Below are positions 62,526 through 64,000 of a DNA stretch of 64,000 nucleotides, piece after piece. The notes under the pieces are model-generated. The model was not told the DNA's origin and searched no databases. It saw only the letters and a program-made list of their open reading frames with translations. Source of the DNA: Rufibacter psychrotolerans. Lineage in GTDB: Bacteria > Bacteroidota > Bacteroidia > Cytophagales > Hymenobacteraceae. The stretch is taken from contig NZ_JAFFJV010000004.1 in NCBI RefSeq assembly GCF_016924645.1, positions 186,001 through 250,000 on the forward strand. Direction: 5' to 3'. The position numbers and the translations under genes were made by a program. How positions within the stretch are numbered: the stretch's first letter is position 1; every line of letters starts with the position of its first letter.

Positions 62526-63335
62526 TTAACTGAAAGATTCACCTGTGTTATACTCTACAGCCTCTGTTTCTTCTTCAGAGGTTTCGTAGAGCCCGTTCTT
62601 TAATTTCCAGAAAACATAAAGTGAACCCAGAGGAATTCCGAAAGCCCAAGCTGTATTCAAGTAGCCCACCATGGAAAAGCTTATACCAAGCATGATTTGA
62701 AAGTTGAGCAACTTGAAAAAAAGTCCACCTACTGCTGACCAGCCAATAGTGGGTACATTCAATAGAATGATGGCTAAGTACTTCTGCCATTTCTTCCTTA
62801 GGTTGCTCTTCCGCACTTTAATTATCATATAGATATTAAAGGCAAATACAGAAAGGGCTAATAGTCCAAAAATCCAAAAAGTGGTTAAGTTTGGGATGGG
62901 TTGCTTCACTTCCTGTAATTGGATATTGAGTATTTTGCCTGACTGGTCATCAAATAGTATTTGGAAGTAGCCGAACTCTTTTTCGTTTTCAAGTTGCAGG
63001 TATAAAATAGTTGTGTTAGGCAACTGCTTATTTTCCCCTGAAGTGAAGGTTTTCACTGTTTTTATAAAGGTGTATTCAAGCTCTTGTCCAAAATTATTAA
63101 CCACCAGTTCTCTCAAAGAGCTAAGACCGCTTTTTAGGTTTTGAATGTCTGTCCCTTTTGCTGTTTCATGCTCCATAGCCATCAAGGAAACAGCCTTGTC
63201 ATAATTTTCTTTAAGAACAGCACCTACAAAGTTTTTCGCGGTGTCTTTATACTCCAATGAATTACCTAGAAAGGTGCAACCTGCAAATAAGATTGTTAAT
63301 ACAAGAAGTAGGATTGATAATTTTAATTTTCTCAT
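62526..63335 (-). CDS. Lipoprotein with C-terminal membrane helices, unknown function
   Basis: A 269-residue protein: lipoprotein signal (SILLLVLTILFAGC, Cys20), a soluble domain of about 125 residues (AKNFVGAVLKENYDKAVSLM to SGKILNIQLQEV) that resembles DUF3887-like proteins, then four hydrophobic helices (FWIFGLLALSVFAFNIYMII; YLAIILLNVPTIGWSAVGGL; LLNFQIMLGISFSMVGYLN; WAFGIPLGSLYVFWKL) and an acidic tail. Lipid anchoring and four membrane helices in one chain is unusual. AT-rich; lies between attC-like repeats C and D. Confidence 0.65.
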   Translation of the reverse strand: MRKLKLSILLLVLTILFAGCTFLGNSLEYKDTAKNFVGAVLKENYDKAVSLMAMEHETAKGTDIQNLKSGLSSLRELVVNNFGQELEYTFIKTVKTFTSGENKQLPNTTILYLQLENEKEFGYFQILFDDQSGKILNIQLQEVKQPIPNLTTFWIFGLLALSVFAFNIYMIIKVRKSNLRKKWQKYLAIILLNVPTIGWSAVGGLFFKLLNFQIMLGISFSMVGYLNTAWAFGIPLGSLYVFWKLKNGLYETSEEETEAVEYNTGESFS

Positions 63336-63353
63336 TCTTTAATTTTCAATGAC

Positions 63354-63485
63354 ACTTAACGGTTGGACTATGGCAAGTGGCGATTTTCAGAGCAAGTTCT
63401 TGCCGACCATGACAATGATAGCTATAGGATTCGGTGCGCTAAAAGCCTAGATTCACGCAGCCATTTGCTATAGCTTTTGTTAGCC
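63354..63485. repeat. attC-like inverted repeat D
   Basis: TAACGGTTGGACTATGGCAA at the left pairs imperfectly with GCCATTTGCTATAGCTTTTG at the right, over 132 bp. The left end ACTTAAC (63354-63360) fits RYYYAAC. Longer than A-C. Confidence 0.55.
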
Positions 63486-63497
63486 ACTGGTGTTTTC

Positions 63498-64000
63498 TTA
63501 TTCTTTTAGATGTAATATACCGTCATTAATTCTGTTCAATATAGTTTCATAAACTTCCTTACCCAGGATTTTCTCAAAGACTGAATTGATGTCTAAATAT
63601 ATATTGTTTATTCTAAATATTTGGTCTTCTAGAAAAGGACTTTTCATTATAAAATAGCTCTCTGTTTTAGACTTTACGATTCCTAAAAACTGAGATTCGT
63701 TTTTGATGTCAGATATATCAATAATTCTTGTAGTTTGTGTCTCTGTGAGTTTTTCAGTAAAGCATTTGAACTCCAAGGAATCTTTATCAATAATGACTTT
63801 ATTCTTTCTAGTCAAATTCCCCAATTCACTTGCAACGACGCTAAATTGTTCAATTTTATAAATTACAAGATTTTCTTTATTACATTTAGATTCCTCAAAA
63901 TTAGATAAGTCAAAAACTGTTTTTTTAATCTTAACCAACAGATGTGGTAGAATTTCATAGATATTTTGGTGAGAAATTTCTAAAACTGTGTAATGCTCAC
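63498..64000 (-). CDS. Unknown protein, C-terminal part (gene continues past window)
   Basis: The frame stays open to base 64000 on the minus strand, so the gene extends to the right of the window; a TTG at 63938 is not the true start. The 167 visible residues show alternating hydrophobic/polar strands (KVIIDKDSLEFKCFTEKLTE, RIIDISDIKNESQFLGIVKS) and no signal peptide or motif that I recognise. It is very AT-rich. It is the fourth cassette-like unit in the array. Confidence 0.55.
   Translation of the reverse strand, partial: EHYTVLEISHQNIYEILPHLLVKIKKTVFDLSNFEESKCNKENLVIYKIEQFSVVASELGNLTRKNKVIIDKDSLEFKCFTEKLTETQTTRIIDISDIKNESQFLGIVKSKTESYFIMKSPFLEDQIFRINNIYLDINSVFEKILGKEVYETILNRINDGILHLKE

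Overview
The window is about 64 kb from the chromosome of a member of the Bacteroidota, most likely the Hymenobacteraceae (Rufibacter/Pontibacter/Hymenobacter group). The evidence is a type IX secretion (T9SS) sorting tail on a GH5 enzyme, a SusC-like outer-membrane receptor, DUF2911, DUF4126 and Vms1-like (VLRF1) proteins, weak ribosome-binding sites, and a high-GC backbone. Placement below family level is inference. No rRNA, tRNA, CRISPR array or complete insertion sequence was found.

Layout. 1-776: tail of an unknown gene, then AT-rich repeats. 0.8-9.4 kb: 2H phosphoesterase, Mut7-C RNase, trehalose-synthase-like GH13, aldo/keto reductase, MsrA, a serine hydrolase that kept only the GH3 C-domain, DUF4126 and an MBL hydrolase. 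10-22 kb: PAS-LuxR regulator, two pseudouridine synthases, ThpR, MgtC, two oxidoreductases, DUF2911, a PAS histidine kinase, a cysteine-desulfurase-like enzyme and small membrane proteins. 22.7-27 kb: a nucleotide-sugar operon of a GalU-like enzyme and a 1111-residue GHMP kinase-UDPGP fusion. 27.6-31.6 kb: a DnaJ-coiled-coil-beta-sandwich protein and a histidine kinase. 32-47 kb: exported carbohydrate and protein degradation (two GH43-type enzymes, a T9SS GH5, two tandem lipoprotein subtilases), interrupted at 35.4-36.5 kb by a RAYT transposase with its REP palindromes. 47-60.6 kb: a bacterial VLRF1 release-factor homologue, CorA, a TonB-dependent receptor, a MacB/FtsX-like permease divergent from a sigma-54 two-component pair, and an MFS transporter. 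60.6-64 kb: a low-GC run of one-gene units on the minus strand, separated by attC-like imperfect inverted repeats; it looks like an integron-type cassette array that continues past the right edge.

The strongest signal no gene explains is 'family A', a short interspersed palindrome of about 36-42 bp. Its arms read roughly GTTTT-R-GGSC and GSCC-Y-AAAAC around a TTTTC-RGAAAA centre. I count about 29 copies, nearly all between genes, next to starts as well as stops. The family is absent from the left edge, the RAYT island and the right-hand cassette region, so it marks the resident backbone.

Functional themes are envelope and polysaccharide metabolism, RNA modification and repair (three pseudouridine synthases, two 2H phosphoesterases, Mut7-C), ribosome quality control (VLRF1) and signalling. 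Where an open frame runs into a family A palindrome or AT-rich leader, I placed the start downstream at the first codon consistent with the protein family and say so.
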